Positions 5,895 to 15,772 are shown, counted from the first letter of the stretch. The stretch is DNA of 64,000 nucleotides from Tropicibacter alexandrii (GCF_003667315.2 NZ_RCTZ02000003.1:1-64000), one strand, 5' to 3'. The notes: generated by a model from the letters alone, not told the origin. Made by a program: numbers and translations.

Positions 5895-8026
5895 TCCGGG
5901 TTGGCAGTGATCTGGCCGATGATGGCGGCGTCGAAGCCGCTCGCGGTCAGGGTATCAAGCAGCGCATGGGCATCCCCGGGCACGGCGGCCAGCAGGCCGC
6001 CCGCGGTTTGCGGATCGAAGAGCAGATCGTTCACGCGCGACTCTGGCAGGTCCGGCAGGGCCGCGCGGTTGTCGGGGTAGATGGTCGAGCGGATGCCCTG
6101 TTCGGACAGGGGTAGCGCACCGGGCATGAGCGGAATTTCCGACAGGTCGAGGCGCGCGCCGACACCGGAGGCCCGGCAGATATTGCGCAAATGGCCGAGC
6201 AATCCGAACCCGGTGACATCGGTCATGGCATGGGCCTCCGCCAGCAGGCGGGCGGCGGGGCCTTGGGGCTGGCACATCAGGCTCAGCGCGGCTTCCACCC
6301 ACTCCCCCCGGGCGCGACCGGCCATTTCGGCAGCCATGACCACGCCCGAGCCGATGGGTTTGGTCAGGATCAGCGCATCGCCGGGCTTTGCGCCGGACAG
6401 GGAAATCGGCTCGCGCGCGCACAACCCGGTCAGGGTGAATCCGATGGTCAGCTCGGCGCCCAGCGTGCTGTGGCCGCCGACGATCTGCGCGCCGGCCTCG
6501 GCCATGACCTCTTGCGCGGTGGCCATGATCTCGGCCATCTGGCGTTCGGCCAAGGCGCGCGATTGCGGCGGCAGGATGAGGTTGACGGTGGCGGCTTGTG
6601 GGTCTGCCCCCATGGCCCAGATGTCGCCCAACGCATGCAGGGCGGTGATGCGCGTCATCACCACCGGGTCCAGCACCATGGCGCGCAAATGGTCGGTGGT
6701 CATCACCTGTCGCGCGCCGCCGGTCTTCAGGTAGGCGGCATCGTCGCCGGGCAGGGTGACCACGTCATCGCGGGTCGCGGTGACGCAGGAAATCGCGCGG
6801 GCCAGCGCGCCTTGGCCCAGCTTTGACCCGCAGCCGCCGCACATCGGTTTCGGTCCGATGGCCTCGATCATCCCGGCGGCGTGGTCGGCGGGCAGGGCGG
6901 GGGTGGCCATCTGGGGCAGGTGGCGGAACTGGTCCATGAATTTCTGGTCGATATGGTTCTTCCACTGCCAGAGCCACGCGCCCGACAGCGCCACCCCGTA
7001 GCGATCCACCAGCGCGCGTTTCCCGCCAAGGGAGACTAGTTTCAGGTAATCCTCCTGCGCTGTGTAAGGTTTCATCGCGCCTTTGCCGGACAGCGCCGCG
7101 CGCAGGTTGTGCAACAGGATCGGGGCCTGACGGACGGCATAGACCCCGGCCTTGGGGCGGGGCTGGTCGGTCATATGGGCGCAGTCCCCCACCGCGAAGA
7201 TCGCTGGGTCCGAGGTCAGCAAGTGTTTGTCGACATTGATGAAACCATCGGTCTGCGCCAGCGCCAGATCGGCGACCCAAGGGTGTGGCCGCGTGCCAGC
7301 GGCACCGCAGATGAATCCGGCCTCGATGGTCTGGTCTTGCAGGACGACCCGACCATCTTCGATCCGCGCGACCTGAGCGCCTTCGATCAGGTCGATGCCG
7401 TAGGCCGCCATGGCGGCGCGCAGCTTGCGCGCGGCGGGTTTGCGCAGCGCGGTCAGGGCGCTGTCACGTTCGAGCACGGTGATGCGCGCCGCGCGCCCGC
7501 GTTGCCCCAAGGCATGGGCGAAGGCGAGCGCGATCTCACAGCCCGCCACACCGCCGCCGATCACCGCCACGCTGGCCGGGCCGGTGCCGGTGCGATAGGA
7601 CTCCCAAGCCGAAGCAAAGGGCGCCAGAGGTTTGACCGGCACCGCGTGCTCGGCAAAGCCGGGCAGGGCGGGCATCCGGCTGTGGATGCCGATATCGATC
7701 GAGGCGTAGTCATAGGCGATGGGCGGACGGCCCGGCACATGCACCTGTTTCGCCTGAACGTCGATCCCGGTGACCGAGCCCTGCACGACCCGCGCGCCCG
7801 CAAAGCGCGCCAGTTTCACCAGATCGATATCCAGCGCGGCGCGGTCGTAGTGCCCCGCCAGATGCCCCGGCAACATGCCGGAATACGGCGCGGTGGGGCC
7901 GGGGTTGATGACCGTGATCCGCACGCCAGGCAGCGGCGTCATCCCCCACATGCGCAGCACCAGCGCATGCGTATGGCCGCCACCGATCAGGACGAGGTCT
8001 TGGGTATCGGGCAGGGGCATGTGCAT
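5876..8026 (-). CDS. selD: SelD fused to an FAD/NAD-dependent oxidoreductase
   Basis: A 716-residue fusion. Residues 1-380 are a two-dinucleotide-domain flavoprotein (LVLIGGGHTHALVL, VIGGGVAGCEIAL, AVGDCAHMTD) related to NADH dehydrogenase-like proteins. Residues 390-716 are selenide, water dikinase, with the catalytic Cys399 and Lys402 in CGGCGSKLGQG, the GDDAAY phosphate-binding segment and the DVTGFGLLGHL motif. It makes selenophosphate from selenide and ATP; the oxidoreductase half may reduce or deliver selenium (inferred). AAGGAG lies 7 nt before the ATG. The fusion is known in several bacteria. No selA or selB is visible, so the partner here is MnmH. Confidence 0.92.
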   Translation of the reverse strand: MHMPLPDTQDLVLIGGGHTHALVLRMWGMTPLPGVRITVINPGPTAPYSGMLPGHLAGHYDRAALDIDLVKLARFAGARVVQGSVTGIDVQAKQVHVPGRPPIAYDYASIDIGIHSRMPALPGFAEHAVPVKPLAPFASAWESYRTGTGPASVAVIGGGVAGCEIALAFAHALGQRGRAARITVLERDSALTALRKPAARKLRAAMAAYGIDLIEGAQVARIEDGRVVLQDQTIEAGFICGAAGTRPHPWVADLALAQTDGFINVDKHLLTSDPAIFAVGDCAHMTDQPRPKAGVYAVRQAPILLHNLRAALSGKGAMKPYTAQEDYLKLVSLGGKRALVDRYGVALSGAWLWQWKNHIDQKFMDQFRHLPQMATPALPADHAAGMIEAIGPKPMCGGCGSKLGQGALARAISCVTATRDDVVTLPGDDAAYLKTGGARQVMTTDHLRAMVLDPVVMTRITALHALGDIWAMGADPQAATVNLILPPQSRALAERQMAEIMATAQEVMAEAGAQIVGGHSTLGAELTIGFTLTGLCAREPISLSGAKPGDALILTKPIGSGVVMAAEMAGRARGEWVEAALSLMCQPQGPAARLLAEAHAMTDVTGFGLLGHLRNICRASGVGARLDLSEIPLMPGALPLSEQGIRSTIYPDNRAALPDLPESRVNDLLFDPQTAGGLLAAVPGDAHALLDTLTASGFDAAIIGQITANPDQIDVV

Positions 8027-8083
8027 CGGCGGACTCCTTTACCCCGGCTCTAGCACGGCCCGCGCGAAACGCCCATGCGACGC

Positions 8084-9829
8084 TCAGCGCCGGTTGGTGA
8101 TCCAGCGGCACTGGTAGGGGGCCAGTGTCACGCCATCCTCTTCGGGGTGCATCGCCTCGCCCGAGAGCAGGTCATACCAGTCCTCGTCGGCGATCAGATT
8201 CAGCGCGCGCGGCGGCAGGTCGACCGTCTCGGCCGACACGTTGTGCAGGGCAAAGATCGACTGGCTGCGATCCGGCGATTGCCGCCATATGCCAAAGACC
8301 CGATCATCGAGGTTCAGCGTGAAGTTCACCGCGCTGGGGTGAAAGGCGGGCTGTTTCGCGCGCAGTTTCAGGCGGTCCGACAGAGCGGTGAGCACGATGG
8401 ATTGGTCGCTGTCCGGGTCGGCCAGAAGGGCGTTCAACTCGGGGTAGTCCCAGCGATGGCGGTTGATGGCGCGGTTCATGCCGCGCCGTGCCACACCCTC
8501 GTGATCGTTGGGCGTGGCCAGCATGGCGTGAATGTAGAAGGCCGGGACCCCTTCGAGCGACATGACGATGGTCTGCGAGGCCAGCATCCGCGCGATCTGG
8601 TGATCATCCGTCCCCTGATAGGTCCGCGCCATGGCGGAGAACCACGTGGTGTTCAGCTCGTACACGGCGGTCCCGCCCCCCGGCAGGGCGCGCATCGAGG
8701 CAAGGCCTCCGGCCTCCTGCACCGTCTGGATCACCTTGGCGATCTGGTCGTCGGGCAAGAGCCCCTCGGCGGGGCGCATACCAACGCCATCGTGCGAGGC
8801 GGTGAAGTTCAGATAGGTGCAGCCCTGCGGCGCGGGCGGCATGGCGCGCGACCAGTTGGACAGATGCCGCGCTTCGCCCGACATCATTGCATGCAGGATC
8901 AGCGGCGGCAGGGGGAAGTTGTAGATCCAATGCGCCTCGTTGCACTGTCCGAAATAGGACAGGTTTTCGGCCTTGGGCACGTTCGTCTCGGTCAGCAGGA
9001 TCACGGGTTCTGTCGCGAAATCCGTCAGCACGCGGAGCAGTTGGATGATCGCGTGGGTCTCCGGCAGGTGGATCGACGGGGTCCCCACTACCTTCCAGAT
9101 GAAGGCCACCGCATCCAGCCGGATGATCCGCACGCCCATATCCACGTGCAGGCGGATGATGCGCAGGATCTCCAGCAGCACCTCGGGGTTGCGGAAATCC
9201 AGATCGACCTGATCGTGGCTGAAGGTACACCAGACATGGCGCTTGCCGTTCACCGTCTCGATTTCCTGCAACAAGGGCGTGGTGCGCGGGCGGACGACGG
9301 CGCTCAGGTCGTCGTCTGGCGAGGCCTCGAAGAAGAACTTGTCGTAGGGTTCCTGACCTTGCCGGTAGGCGTTGAACCATGTGCCTTGGGATGAGACATG
9401 GTTGAGCACGAGATCCGACATCAGGTGGAAATCCTCGCCGATGCGGGTGATGTCGGGCCAATCTCCGAGGGAAGGGTTGACCTTGCGATAATCCGTCACG
9501 GCAAAGCCGTCATCCGAGGTGAACGGAAAGAAGGGCAGGATGTGCACACCGTTCACCACGCCCGCCATCCGGGTGTTCAGGAAATCTCGCAACAGGTCGA
9601 GCGGCTTGTAGACCCCGTCGCGCAAACTGTCGCCATAGGTGATGAGCACCGAATCCTTTTGCGACCACAGCACCGCCTCGGCGCGGCGGGCGCGCGCGCG
9701 CGGGTGGCGCCCCTCGGGCCAGAAGGCGCGCAGGACCTCGTCGGTCAAGGCATCCGGGTCACGGTCGAGATAAATGCGCTGCAACAGGTCCCGCAGGCGG
9801 TGACGGAGCTTTACGGCGATTTTCGGCAT
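8084..9829 (-). CDS. GH13_18 sugar phosphorylase (sucrose/glucosylglycerate phosphorylase-like)
   Basis: A 581-residue alpha-amylase-superfamily enzyme. It has the GH13 signature residues: nucleophile Asp in IIRLDAVAF, acid/base Glu in ILLTETNVP and the third carboxylate in FTASHDGVG. The sequence HILPFFPFTSDDGFAVTDY is typical of subfamily 18 phosphorylases, which split an alpha-glucoside with phosphate to give glucose 1-phosphate. The length suits sucrose or glucosylglycerate phosphorylases; the substrate cannot be chosen from sequence alone. No transporter or partner gene is adjacent. It is cytoplasmic (no signal peptide). A purine-rich AAGGAGGG lies about 17 nt before the ATG, rather far. 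Confidence 0.82.
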   Translation of the reverse strand: MPKIAVKLRHRLRDLLQRIYLDRDPDALTDEVLRAFWPEGRHPRARARRAEAVLWSQKDSVLITYGDSLRDGVYKPLDLLRDFLNTRMAGVVNGVHILPFFPFTSDDGFAVTDYRKVNPSLGDWPDITRIGEDFHLMSDLVLNHVSSQGTWFNAYRQGQEPYDKFFFEASPDDDLSAVVRPRTTPLLQEIETVNGKRHVWCTFSHDQVDLDFRNPEVLLEILRIIRLHVDMGVRIIRLDAVAFIWKVVGTPSIHLPETHAIIQLLRVLTDFATEPVILLTETNVPKAENLSYFGQCNEAHWIYNFPLPPLILHAMMSGEARHLSNWSRAMPPAPQGCTYLNFTASHDGVGMRPAEGLLPDDQIAKVIQTVQEAGGLASMRALPGGGTAVYELNTTWFSAMARTYQGTDDHQIARMLASQTIVMSLEGVPAFYIHAMLATPNDHEGVARRGMNRAINRHRWDYPELNALLADPDSDQSIVLTALSDRLKLRAKQPAFHPSAVNFTLNLDDRVFGIWRQSPDRSQSIFALHNVSAETVDLPPRALNLIADEDWYDLLSGEAMHPEEDGVTLAPYQCRWITNRR

Positions 9830-10018
9830 GGTGCGTTCGTTCCTGATCCCTCCTTGGTAGCTACACCGTCATCGGGCGCGTCGAAACCCATCTGCCTGAT
9901 TTGCCGTCCTCTTTGCGTCGAATTGCCGATAATTTAGGCAGGCCCTGCGGGCGTGTCGCGTTGCGCGGCGGCGAGAGCGGCTTAAGTTCAGGACAAGCCG
10001 TTGTCATCAAGGTGCCCG

Positions 10019-10720
10019 ATGGATCGAGACAGCCCCGAGACATGGGATAGAGAAACCCTCTTGCGCGTCACGCGCCGCGCGATCCACGACCTCGCGGAAC
10101 CGGTGCGCGGGATGTCGACCGTTCTTGCGATGATCCAAGACCCCGAGATGCCAGAGGACGAGCGTCGGGACTTGCTGGACTTGGCGGGCGTTGCCGCGAC
10201 GCGGGCGACGGACCTGCTGGCCGGCCTACGGCGCCTCGTGGCCGCGTTGGAGGACCCGCTCGACTGCGGGCCGGTGGACCTTGCGCCGCTATGTGCCACG
10301 GTCTGGAGCGATGTCGGCGGCGGCACTGGCGACCTGTCGTGCGATGTCGATCTGCGCGTGCAAGCCGATGCGAGGGCCTTGGCGCAGGTGCTGGCCGAAC
10401 TGTTCCGCAACGTGCTTGCCCACGGGGGCGGGTGCGCGCATGTGACGGCCCACGCGGAGGACGGGTGGGGCGTGATCCTCGTGCGTGACCGCGGGCCGGG
10501 TCTCGACCACGATCAGGCGCAGGCGGTCTTTGCCCCGTTTCACCGGCTGCGGCCCAAATCCGAGATCGAGGGGGCGGGGCTGGGGCTGAGCGTGGCGCGC
10601 GCGCTGGTGACGCGCATGGGCGGCCAGATACGGATCATCGCGACAGACGAGGGCGGCGGTGTTCGGGTGGACCTGCCGCTGCCGGGCGCCGCAATTGGTG
10701 ACGACCGAGGCCAAAATTAA
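10019..10720 (+). CDS. Small sensor-less histidine kinase
   Basis: A 233-residue protein with only the kinase core: an H-box-like helix RRAIHDLAEPVRGM with the presumed phospho-accepting His, an N-box LAELFRNVLAHGG, a G1 box VRDRGPGLD and a G2 box GAGLGLSVARALV. No input or membrane domain is present, so it must receive its signal from a partner or act as a phosphotransfer kinase. A receiver protein follows 60 bp downstream and is the likely partner. The ATG at 10019 has AAGGTG just upstream; a GTG-type start 6 codons earlier is less likely. Confidence 0.78.
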   Translation: MDRDSPETWDRETLLRVTRRAIHDLAEPVRGMSTVLAMIQDPEMPEDERRDLLDLAGVAATRATDLLAGLRRLVAALEDPLDCGPVDLAPLCATVWSDVGGGTGDLSCDVDLRVQADARALAQVLAELFRNVLAHGGGCAHVTAHAEDGWGVILVRDRGPGLDHDQAQAVFAPFHRLRPKSEIEGAGLGLSVARALVTRMGGQIRIIATDEGGGVRVDLPLPGAAIGDDRGQN

Positions 10721-10780
10721 CCGTCCATTAAGGGTAACAAAGTATTACGCGGAACGCGTGGCCATAAAATGGAGTAGGGT

Positions 10781-11218
10781 ATGCGGGTCTTGCTGTTGGA
10801 AGATGACGGGATCGACGCAAAGTTCATTGATCGGAGCATCCGGCGCGCCTTTCCCGAGGCACAGGTCGATCTTGCCGCCACGGCAGAGGCCGCGCTTGCG
10901 CTGATCACCGGGCTGCCGCAGGGCAGCTATGATTTCATCCTCGTCGACCAGCACCTTCCCGGACAGGCGGGCGCCGACTTCGTGCGGCAGATCCAGCAGT
11001 TGGGGTTGCGTGGCAAGGCGGTGACCGTGATGATGACCGGCGACCTGTCCGAGCAGGCGCGGTCTGCGGCGCTGGCCTGCGACTTCGACACCTTCATCGG
11101 CAAGCCGGTGCAGGTGTCCCGCTTGACCGAAATCCTGTCCGGGCGCGGCATCTACTGGGAAAACACCGATATTCCCAAGGACCTCGGGCTGTATCGAGAG
11201 TTGCGCAAGCAGGCATGA
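10781..11218 (+). CDS. Single-domain response regulator
   Basis: A 145-residue CheY-like receiver with the acidic pocket LLLEDDG, the phospho-acceptor Asp56 in ILVDQHLPG, a Thr in MMTGDLSE and Lys in FIGKPV. It has no output domain; about 20 extra residues follow the fold. It probably receives phosphate from the kinase encoded directly upstream and acts by protein contact. AGGGT precedes the ATG closely. The pathway it controls is unknown. Confidence 0.82.
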   Translation: MRVLLLEDDGIDAKFIDRSIRRAFPEAQVDLAATAEAALALITGLPQGSYDFILVDQHLPGQAGADFVRQIQQLGLRGKAVTVMMTGDLSEQARSAALACDFDTFIGKPVQVSRLTEILSGRGIYWENTDIPKDLGLYRELRKQA

Positions 11219-11435
11219 CCCGGCCGTCCGGCCCGGGAAAATCCAAGGCATTCGAGACATTTCATCCGGTCCGGAGCACCCTTCCGTGGGCCGATGCCAA
11301 TTGCCCCCGTCAATTGCGCGCTTTCGGGGCGCGGCTCGGGGCACTGGCCCTACCGACAGGCCGAGATGGTTGACCGTGGCGCTGGACGACGTAAGTCAAT
11401 ACCTGCGCAAAGGACATTTCGTAAAGGGGCAGGGT

Positions 11436-11708
11436 ATGGCAAGCGAACAGGAATTGAGCCGCGAAATCAATCGTCTGGCCGACGAGGTCGCAACCCTGAA
11501 CAAGCACCGCTTCGTACGGTTGCACAACCGGCCCGGGCGGATGGTGATGTTCCAGTTTGCGCGCGGTCTGGCCTTTGGGCTGGGCACCGCGATCGGCGCG
11601 ACCGCGCTGGTGTCGCTGGTCGCCTTGGTGCTGGCTCAGTTCGAATTCGTCCCCTATCTGGGCGATCTGGCGGGGCGCATCATCCAGGAAATCCAAGAGT
11701 CGAATTGA
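11436..11708 (+). CDS. DUF5665 family membrane protein
   Basis: A 90-residue protein. The N-terminal half is polar and helical (SREINRLADEVATLNKHRF) and the C-terminal half has one hydrophobic segment (about residues 47-70, LGTAIGATALVSLVALVLAQF) followed by YLGDLAGRIIQEI. This layout matches the DUF5665 proteins common in Rhodobacteraceae, whose function is unknown. AGGGT precedes the ATG at 11436; the frame is open further upstream to 11286 but that part has unlikely coding content. A single-pass inner-membrane protein is inferred. Confidence 0.75.
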   Translation: MASEQELSREINRLADEVATLNKHRFVRLHNRPGRMVMFQFARGLAFGLGTAIGATALVSLVALVLAQFEFVPYLGDLAGRIIQEIQESN

Positions 11709-11751
11709 CCCCGGAGCAGCAAGATTCGTTAACCTAATCCGGGCAATTCAT

Positions 11752-11780
11752 TTGCTCGGCGCAGGGCGATCTGAGATAGT
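11752..11780 (+). promoter_or_regulatory. Promoter candidate for the RTX gene
   Basis: TTGCTC (11752-11757) and GATAGT (11775-11780) are 17 bp apart and 30 bp upstream of the ATG at 11810. The match is moderate. Confidence 0.3.
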
Positions 11781-11809
11781 CGCCGGGTCTTACTGGATGG
11801 TGTGGACAC

Positions 11810-12928
11810 ATGTTTTTTCTGACGGGCTTGCTGGGCATGATGGCGCTTGGATCGGTTGCGATCCTGGGCACGACCGTCGCCGAGGACGACATGGACGAAC
11901 CCGGTGAAGACGGGGTGGGGCAGTCGGGGTCCGATTACTTCGACGACGCCGAGGCGGACCCATCCGATGACACCTCGCTCTTTGCGCGACTGGGTCTGAC
12001 GGACGACACGGATGACAGTCCGGACGAGACGGTCTCGCCCGAGCCCAGCCCAGACGACGAAACTGCCTTGCAGGACCCGGAGGATGGGCCTTTCTACGCA
12101 CCGGAACCGGGGCTGACCGAGGTCGGCGGACCGGACGACGACACGCTCGACGGGACGGAGGCCACGGATTTCCTTGGTGGTGGCGATGGGGACGACGTGG
12201 TGTCGGGGGCGGGCGGCTCGGATGAACTGACCGGCGGTTCGGGCCTCGACACGCTGGACGGCGGCGATGGCGACGACACGTTGCACGGCGAGTCGGGCAA
12301 TGACTCGCTGCGCGGGGCTGGCGGTGCCGATACGCTTTACGGCTACGATGGCAATGACGTTCTTGACGGCGGTGAGGGCCGGGATTCCCTCGAAGGCGGG
12401 CTTGGCAACGACTTTGCAAGCGGCGGCGGCGAGGCGGATGCTCTGCATGGGCGCGAGGGGGCAGATACGCTGATCGGCGGTCACGGGGCCGACACCCTGT
12501 TCGGGGGGTGGGACAACGATCTGCTGATCGGGGTCGAACGCGACGACGACGGCGTTGACCGGGACGTGGCCGATTATCTCAACGGTGGCGATGGCGATGA
12601 CATGATCGTTGCGGGCAACGGCGATGTCGTCGGCGGCGGCAATGGCAGCGATACGCTGGTCCTCGGGGACTGGATCACCGACCAATCCGCGGAACTCTGG
12701 GACTTCGACGCGGCAGAGGACCAGATCGTGATCGTGTTCGATGACAGCGATACGGAGGCCGATCCGGACCTGACCATTCGTATCTCCGAGGCCGATCCGG
12801 CCCTGTCCGAGATCGTCGTCGACGGGCAGGTGTTGGGCACTGTCGCCACAGCGCATGCGCCATCGCCTGACATGATCGTGCTCGTTGGCGAAAGCGTCGC
12901 GGGTAGCCTGCAGATGGGCACCTTCTAG
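11810..12928 (+). CDS. RTX-type calcium-binding protein with N-terminal hydrophobic segment
   Basis: A 372-residue protein. Residues 1-23 are a hydrophobic segment (MFFLTGLLGMMALGSVAIL), then a very acidic Asp/Glu-rich spacer to about residue 100, then many glycine-aspartate nonapeptides (GGDGDDTLHG, GGAGGADTLYG, GGHGADTLFGG) that form a calcium-binding beta-roll between about 104 and 285. The last 90 residues (LVLGDWITDQSAELWDFD) resemble the C-terminal part of type I-secreted proteins. The hydrophobic start is unusual for a type I substrate, so it may be membrane-anchored. No exporter genes are nearby. Function unknown; a surface or extracellular role is inferred. Confidence 0.8.
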   Translation: MFFLTGLLGMMALGSVAILGTTVAEDDMDEPGEDGVGQSGSDYFDDAEADPSDDTSLFARLGLTDDTDDSPDETVSPEPSPDDETALQDPEDGPFYAPEPGLTEVGGPDDDTLDGTEATDFLGGGDGDDVVSGAGGSDELTGGSGLDTLDGGDGDDTLHGESGNDSLRGAGGADTLYGYDGNDVLDGGEGRDSLEGGLGNDFASGGGEADALHGREGADTLIGGHGADTLFGGWDNDLLIGVERDDDGVDRDVADYLNGGDGDDMIVAGNGDVVGGGNGSDTLVLGDWITDQSAELWDFDAAEDQIVIVFDDSDTEADPDLTIRISEADPALSEIVVDGQVLGTVATAHAPSPDMIVLVGESVAGSLQMGTF

Positions 12929-13057
12929 GCTTTATCCCTTTTCAAATCCGCCCGAATCGCGTATGGGCGCACATCCGCACTCGCGGACTTCTCCAAGGGC
13001 CTTGCTGGACGACATCCCGGCTTGCGCCATAACCCCTTTTCTCGAAAGGAGACCCCG

Positions 13058-13327
13058 ATGTCGATCACTGCGGAAGAAAAGAACCGCCTGATGAAGGAAT
13101 TCGCAACCAAGGAAGGCGACACCGGTTCGCCCGAAATTCAGGTTGCCATTCTGACCTCGCGCATTTCCACCCTGACCGAGCACTTCAAGACCCACAAGAA
13201 GGACAACCACTCGCGTCGTGGCCTTCTGAAGCTGGTTGCTCAGCGCCGCAAGCTGCTGGACTACCTGAAGGGCAAGGAAGAGGCCCGTTACCAGGACCTG
13301 ATCAAGCGTCTGGGCATCCGCCGCTAA
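13058..13327 (+). CDS. rpsO: 30S ribosomal protein S15
   Basis: An 89-residue protein of normal length with the family's hallmarks: [24 protein letters not shown], the long helix [18 protein letters not shown], then [20 protein letters not shown]. It binds 16S rRNA early in assembly of the small-subunit platform. The start is chosen from the family; AAGGAG lies at the expected distance. It precedes pnp, the conserved bacterial order, with a terminator between the two. Confidence 0.98.
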   Translation: MSITAEEKNRLMKEFATKEGDTGSPEIQVAILTSRISTLTEHFKTHKKDNHSRRGLLKLVAQRRKLLDYLKGKEEARYQDLIKRLGIRR

Positions 13328-13354
13328 GGTGTGATGGACCCCGTCGAGGGACGG

Positions 13355-13393
13355 ACGCCCGCTTGCCAGACCGGCAGGCGGGCGTTTTCTTTT
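13355..13393 (+). terminator. Rho-independent terminator of rpsO
   Basis: A 13-bp stem (13355-13367 with 13373-13385, one T-G pair) with loop AGACC is followed by TTTTCTTTT. It begins 27 bp after the rpsO stop and allows pnp to be expressed separately, although read-through is common at this locus. Confidence 0.85.
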
Positions 13394-13534
13394 GCTTCGA
13401 CCCGGCCAAACGGCGGCTTTTCGGTGCGTCGAACCGCAGGCAATGCTTTCCAAACGCCTTGAAAACCTGTATGGCGCAGGCACATCTGAGACGTGACGCC
13501 CGGACCCCGGCGCATGACATGATTGAGAGGGGTC

Positions 13535-13600
13535 GGCGGCAATGGGGCCGCCATTTGGATCGGAGGACCGGCAGGGGCCGGAGCGCCTCCAAGAGGATAC
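13535..13600 (+). promoter_or_regulatory. Structured leader of pnp
   Basis: Before the pnp start the sequence can form GGCGGC (13535-13540) with GCCGCC (13547-13552), and further GC-rich pairings to the Shine-Dalgarno AGAGG (13592-13596). In enterobacteria PNPase represses its own mRNA through a leader stem; a similar role here is inferred only from position. Confidence 0.35.
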
Positions 13601-13603
13601 ATG

Positions 13604-15745
13604 ATGTTCAAAGAAGTGAAGAAGACGATGCAGTGGGGCGAGGAAACGCTCACACTGGAAACGGGCAAGGTTGCCCGTCAGGCCGATGGTTCCGTGATCG
13701 CCACGCTGGGCGAGACCTCGGTCATGGCGAACGTGACGTTCGCCAAGCAGCAAAAAGAAGGCCAGGACTTCTTTCCGCTGACCGTCCACTACCAGGAAAA
13801 ATACTATGCCGCGGGCAAGGTGCCCGGCGGTTTCTTCAAGCGTGAAGCCCGCCCGACCGAGAAGGAAACGCTGACCGCGCGCCTGATCGACCGTCCCATT
13901 CGCCCGCTCTTCGTGCCCGGCTTCAAGAACGAAGTTCTGGTGATGTGCACCGTGCTGAGCCACGATCTGGTCAACGATCCCGACATCGTCGCGATGATCG
14001 CCGCATCCGCTGCGCTGACCATTTCCGGCGCGCCCTTCATGGGCCCGATCGCCGGTGCGCGCGTTGGTTTCGAGGATGGCGAATACGTCCTGAACCCGAC
14101 CGTCGAAGACATGGACCAGCTGCGCAACAACCCCGAGCAGCGTCTGGACCTCGTCGTCGCGGGCACCAAGGACGCCGTGATGATGGTGGAATCCGAGGCC
14201 TATGAGCTGACCGAGGACGAGATGCTGGGCGCGGTTCTGTTCGCGCATGAGCAGATCCAGCCGGTCATCGACCTGATCATCGATCTGGCCGAAGAGTCCG
14301 CCAAGGAACCCTTCGACTTCACCCCGCCGGATTACTCTGACCTCTACGCTGCCGTGAAGGCCGCCGGTGAGGACAAGATGAAGGCCGCCTACGCGATCAC
14401 CGACAAGCAGGAACGCGTTGCCGCGGTTTCCGCCGCCAAGGAAGGGATCAAGGCGGCGCTGACCGAAGAGCAGCTGGCCGACACCAATCTCGGCTCGGCC
14501 CTGAAAAAGCTGGAATCGACCGTTCTGCGCTCGGACGTGGTCAAGAACAAGCGCCGCATCGACGGTCGCGCGCTGGATCAGGTCCGCCCGATCGTGTGCG
14601 AAACCGGCCTGCTGCCGCGGACCCACGGTTCGGCCCTGTTCACCCGGGGCGAGACCCAAGGTCTGGTCGTGACCACGCTGGGCACCGGCGACGATGAGCA
14701 GATCATCGACGCGCTGCACGGCAACTACCGCTCGAACTTCCTGCTGCACTACAACTTCCCCCCGTATTCGGTGGGTGAGGTTGGCCGCGTGGGCAGCCCG
14801 GGCCGTCGTGAAATCGGTCACGGTAAACTCGCTTGGCGCGCGCTTCAGGCGGTTCTGCCGGCGGCGACCGACTTCCCCTACACGATCCGCGTCGTGTCCG
14901 AGATCACCGAGTCGAACGGTTCGTCCTCGATGGCGTCGGTCTGCGGTGGCTCGCTGTCGATGATGGATGCGGGCGTTCCGCTCAAGGCGCCGGTGGCCGG
15001 TGTGGCCATGGGTCTGGTGCTGGAAGACGATGGCGACTATGCCGTTCTGACCGACATCCTTGGCGACGAGGATCACCTCGGCGACATGGACTTCAAGGTG
15101 GCTGGCACCGAGAAGGGCATCACCTCGCTGCAGATGGATATCAAGGTCGCAGGCATCACGCCCGAGATCATGAAGACCGCGCTGGCTCAGGCCAAGGAAG
15201 GCCGTCTACATATCCTCGGCGAGATGGGCAAGGCCCTGTCCTCGGCCGGTGAATTCAGCGTCCACGCGCCGCGCATCGAGACCATGCAGATCCCGACCGA
15301 CAAGATCCGCGAAGTGATCGGCTCGGGCGGCAAGGTGATCCGCGAGATCGTCGAACTGTCGGGTGCCAAGGTCGACATCAACGATGACGGCATCATCAAG
15401 ATCGCCAGCCCGAACGGCGAAGCCATTCAGAAGGCCTATGACATGATCTATTCGATCGTGGCAGAGCCGGAAGAAGGCCAGATCTACAAGGGCAAGGTCG
15501 TGAAGATCGTCGATTTCGGCGCCTTCGTGAACTTCTTTGGCAAGCGCGACGGTCTGGTGCACGTGTCCCAGATCGAGAACCGCCGCCTGAACCATCCGTC
15601 GGATGTGCTGAAGGAAGGGCAGGAAGTCTATGTCAAGCTGCTGGGCTTCGACGACCGCGGCAAGGTGCGCCTTGCAATGAAGATGGTCGATCAGGAGACC
15701 GGCAAGGAACTGGAAAAAGAAGCCAAGGAAGAGACCGCCGAATAA
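13604..15745 (+). CDS. pnp: Polyribonucleotide nucleotidyltransferase (PNPase)
   Basis: A 713-residue 3'-to-5' phosphorolytic exoribonuclease of mRNA turnover and a degradosome component. Two RNase PH domains (about 1-210 and 315-545) flank an all-helical linker; [21 protein letters not shown] is the conserved active-site stretch of the second. A KH domain ([15 protein letters not shown], about 565-580) and an S1 domain ([16 protein letters not shown], about 625-640) follow. Two ATGs stand side by side; the second at 13604 is 7 nt after AGAGG and is preferred. Normal length, single-gene unit ending in a terminator. Confidence 0.97.
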   Translation: MFKEVKKTMQWGEETLTLETGKVARQADGSVIATLGETSVMANVTFAKQQKEGQDFFPLTVHYQEKYYAAGKVPGGFFKREARPTEKETLTARLIDRPIRPLFVPGFKNEVLVMCTVLSHDLVNDPDIVAMIAASAALTISGAPFMGPIAGARVGFEDGEYVLNPTVEDMDQLRNNPEQRLDLVVAGTKDAVMMVESEAYELTEDEMLGAVLFAHEQIQPVIDLIIDLAEESAKEPFDFTPPDYSDLYAAVKAAGEDKMKAAYAITDKQERVAAVSAAKEGIKAALTEEQLADTNLGSALKKLESTVLRSDVVKNKRRIDGRALDQVRPIVCETGLLPRTHGSALFTRGETQGLVVTTLGTGDDEQIIDALHGNYRSNFLLHYNFPPYSVGEVGRVGSPGRREIGHGKLAWRALQAVLPAATDFPYTIRVVSEITESNGSSSMASVCGGSLSMMDAGVPLKAPVAGVAMGLVLEDDGDYAVLTDILGDEDHLGDMDFKVAGTEKGITSLQMDIKVAGITPEIMKTALAQAKEGRLHILGEMGKALSSAGEFSVHAPRIETMQIPTDKIREVIGSGGKVIREIVELSGAKVDINDDGIIKIASPNGEAIQKAYDMIYSIVAEPEEGQIYKGKVVKIVDFGAFVNFFGKRDGLVHVSQIENRRLNHPSDVLKEGQEVYVKLLGFDDRGKVRLAMKMVDQETGKELEKEAKEETAE

Positions 15746-15772
15746 TCGGTCGCACCTTTGCAAATCGACAGG

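Noticed and set aside
12932-15076. 714-residue leftward frame opposite rpsO and pnp
   Set aside because: Antisense to two unmistakable genes; the His/Arg/Gly-rich composition is typical of the complementary strand of GC-rich genes.
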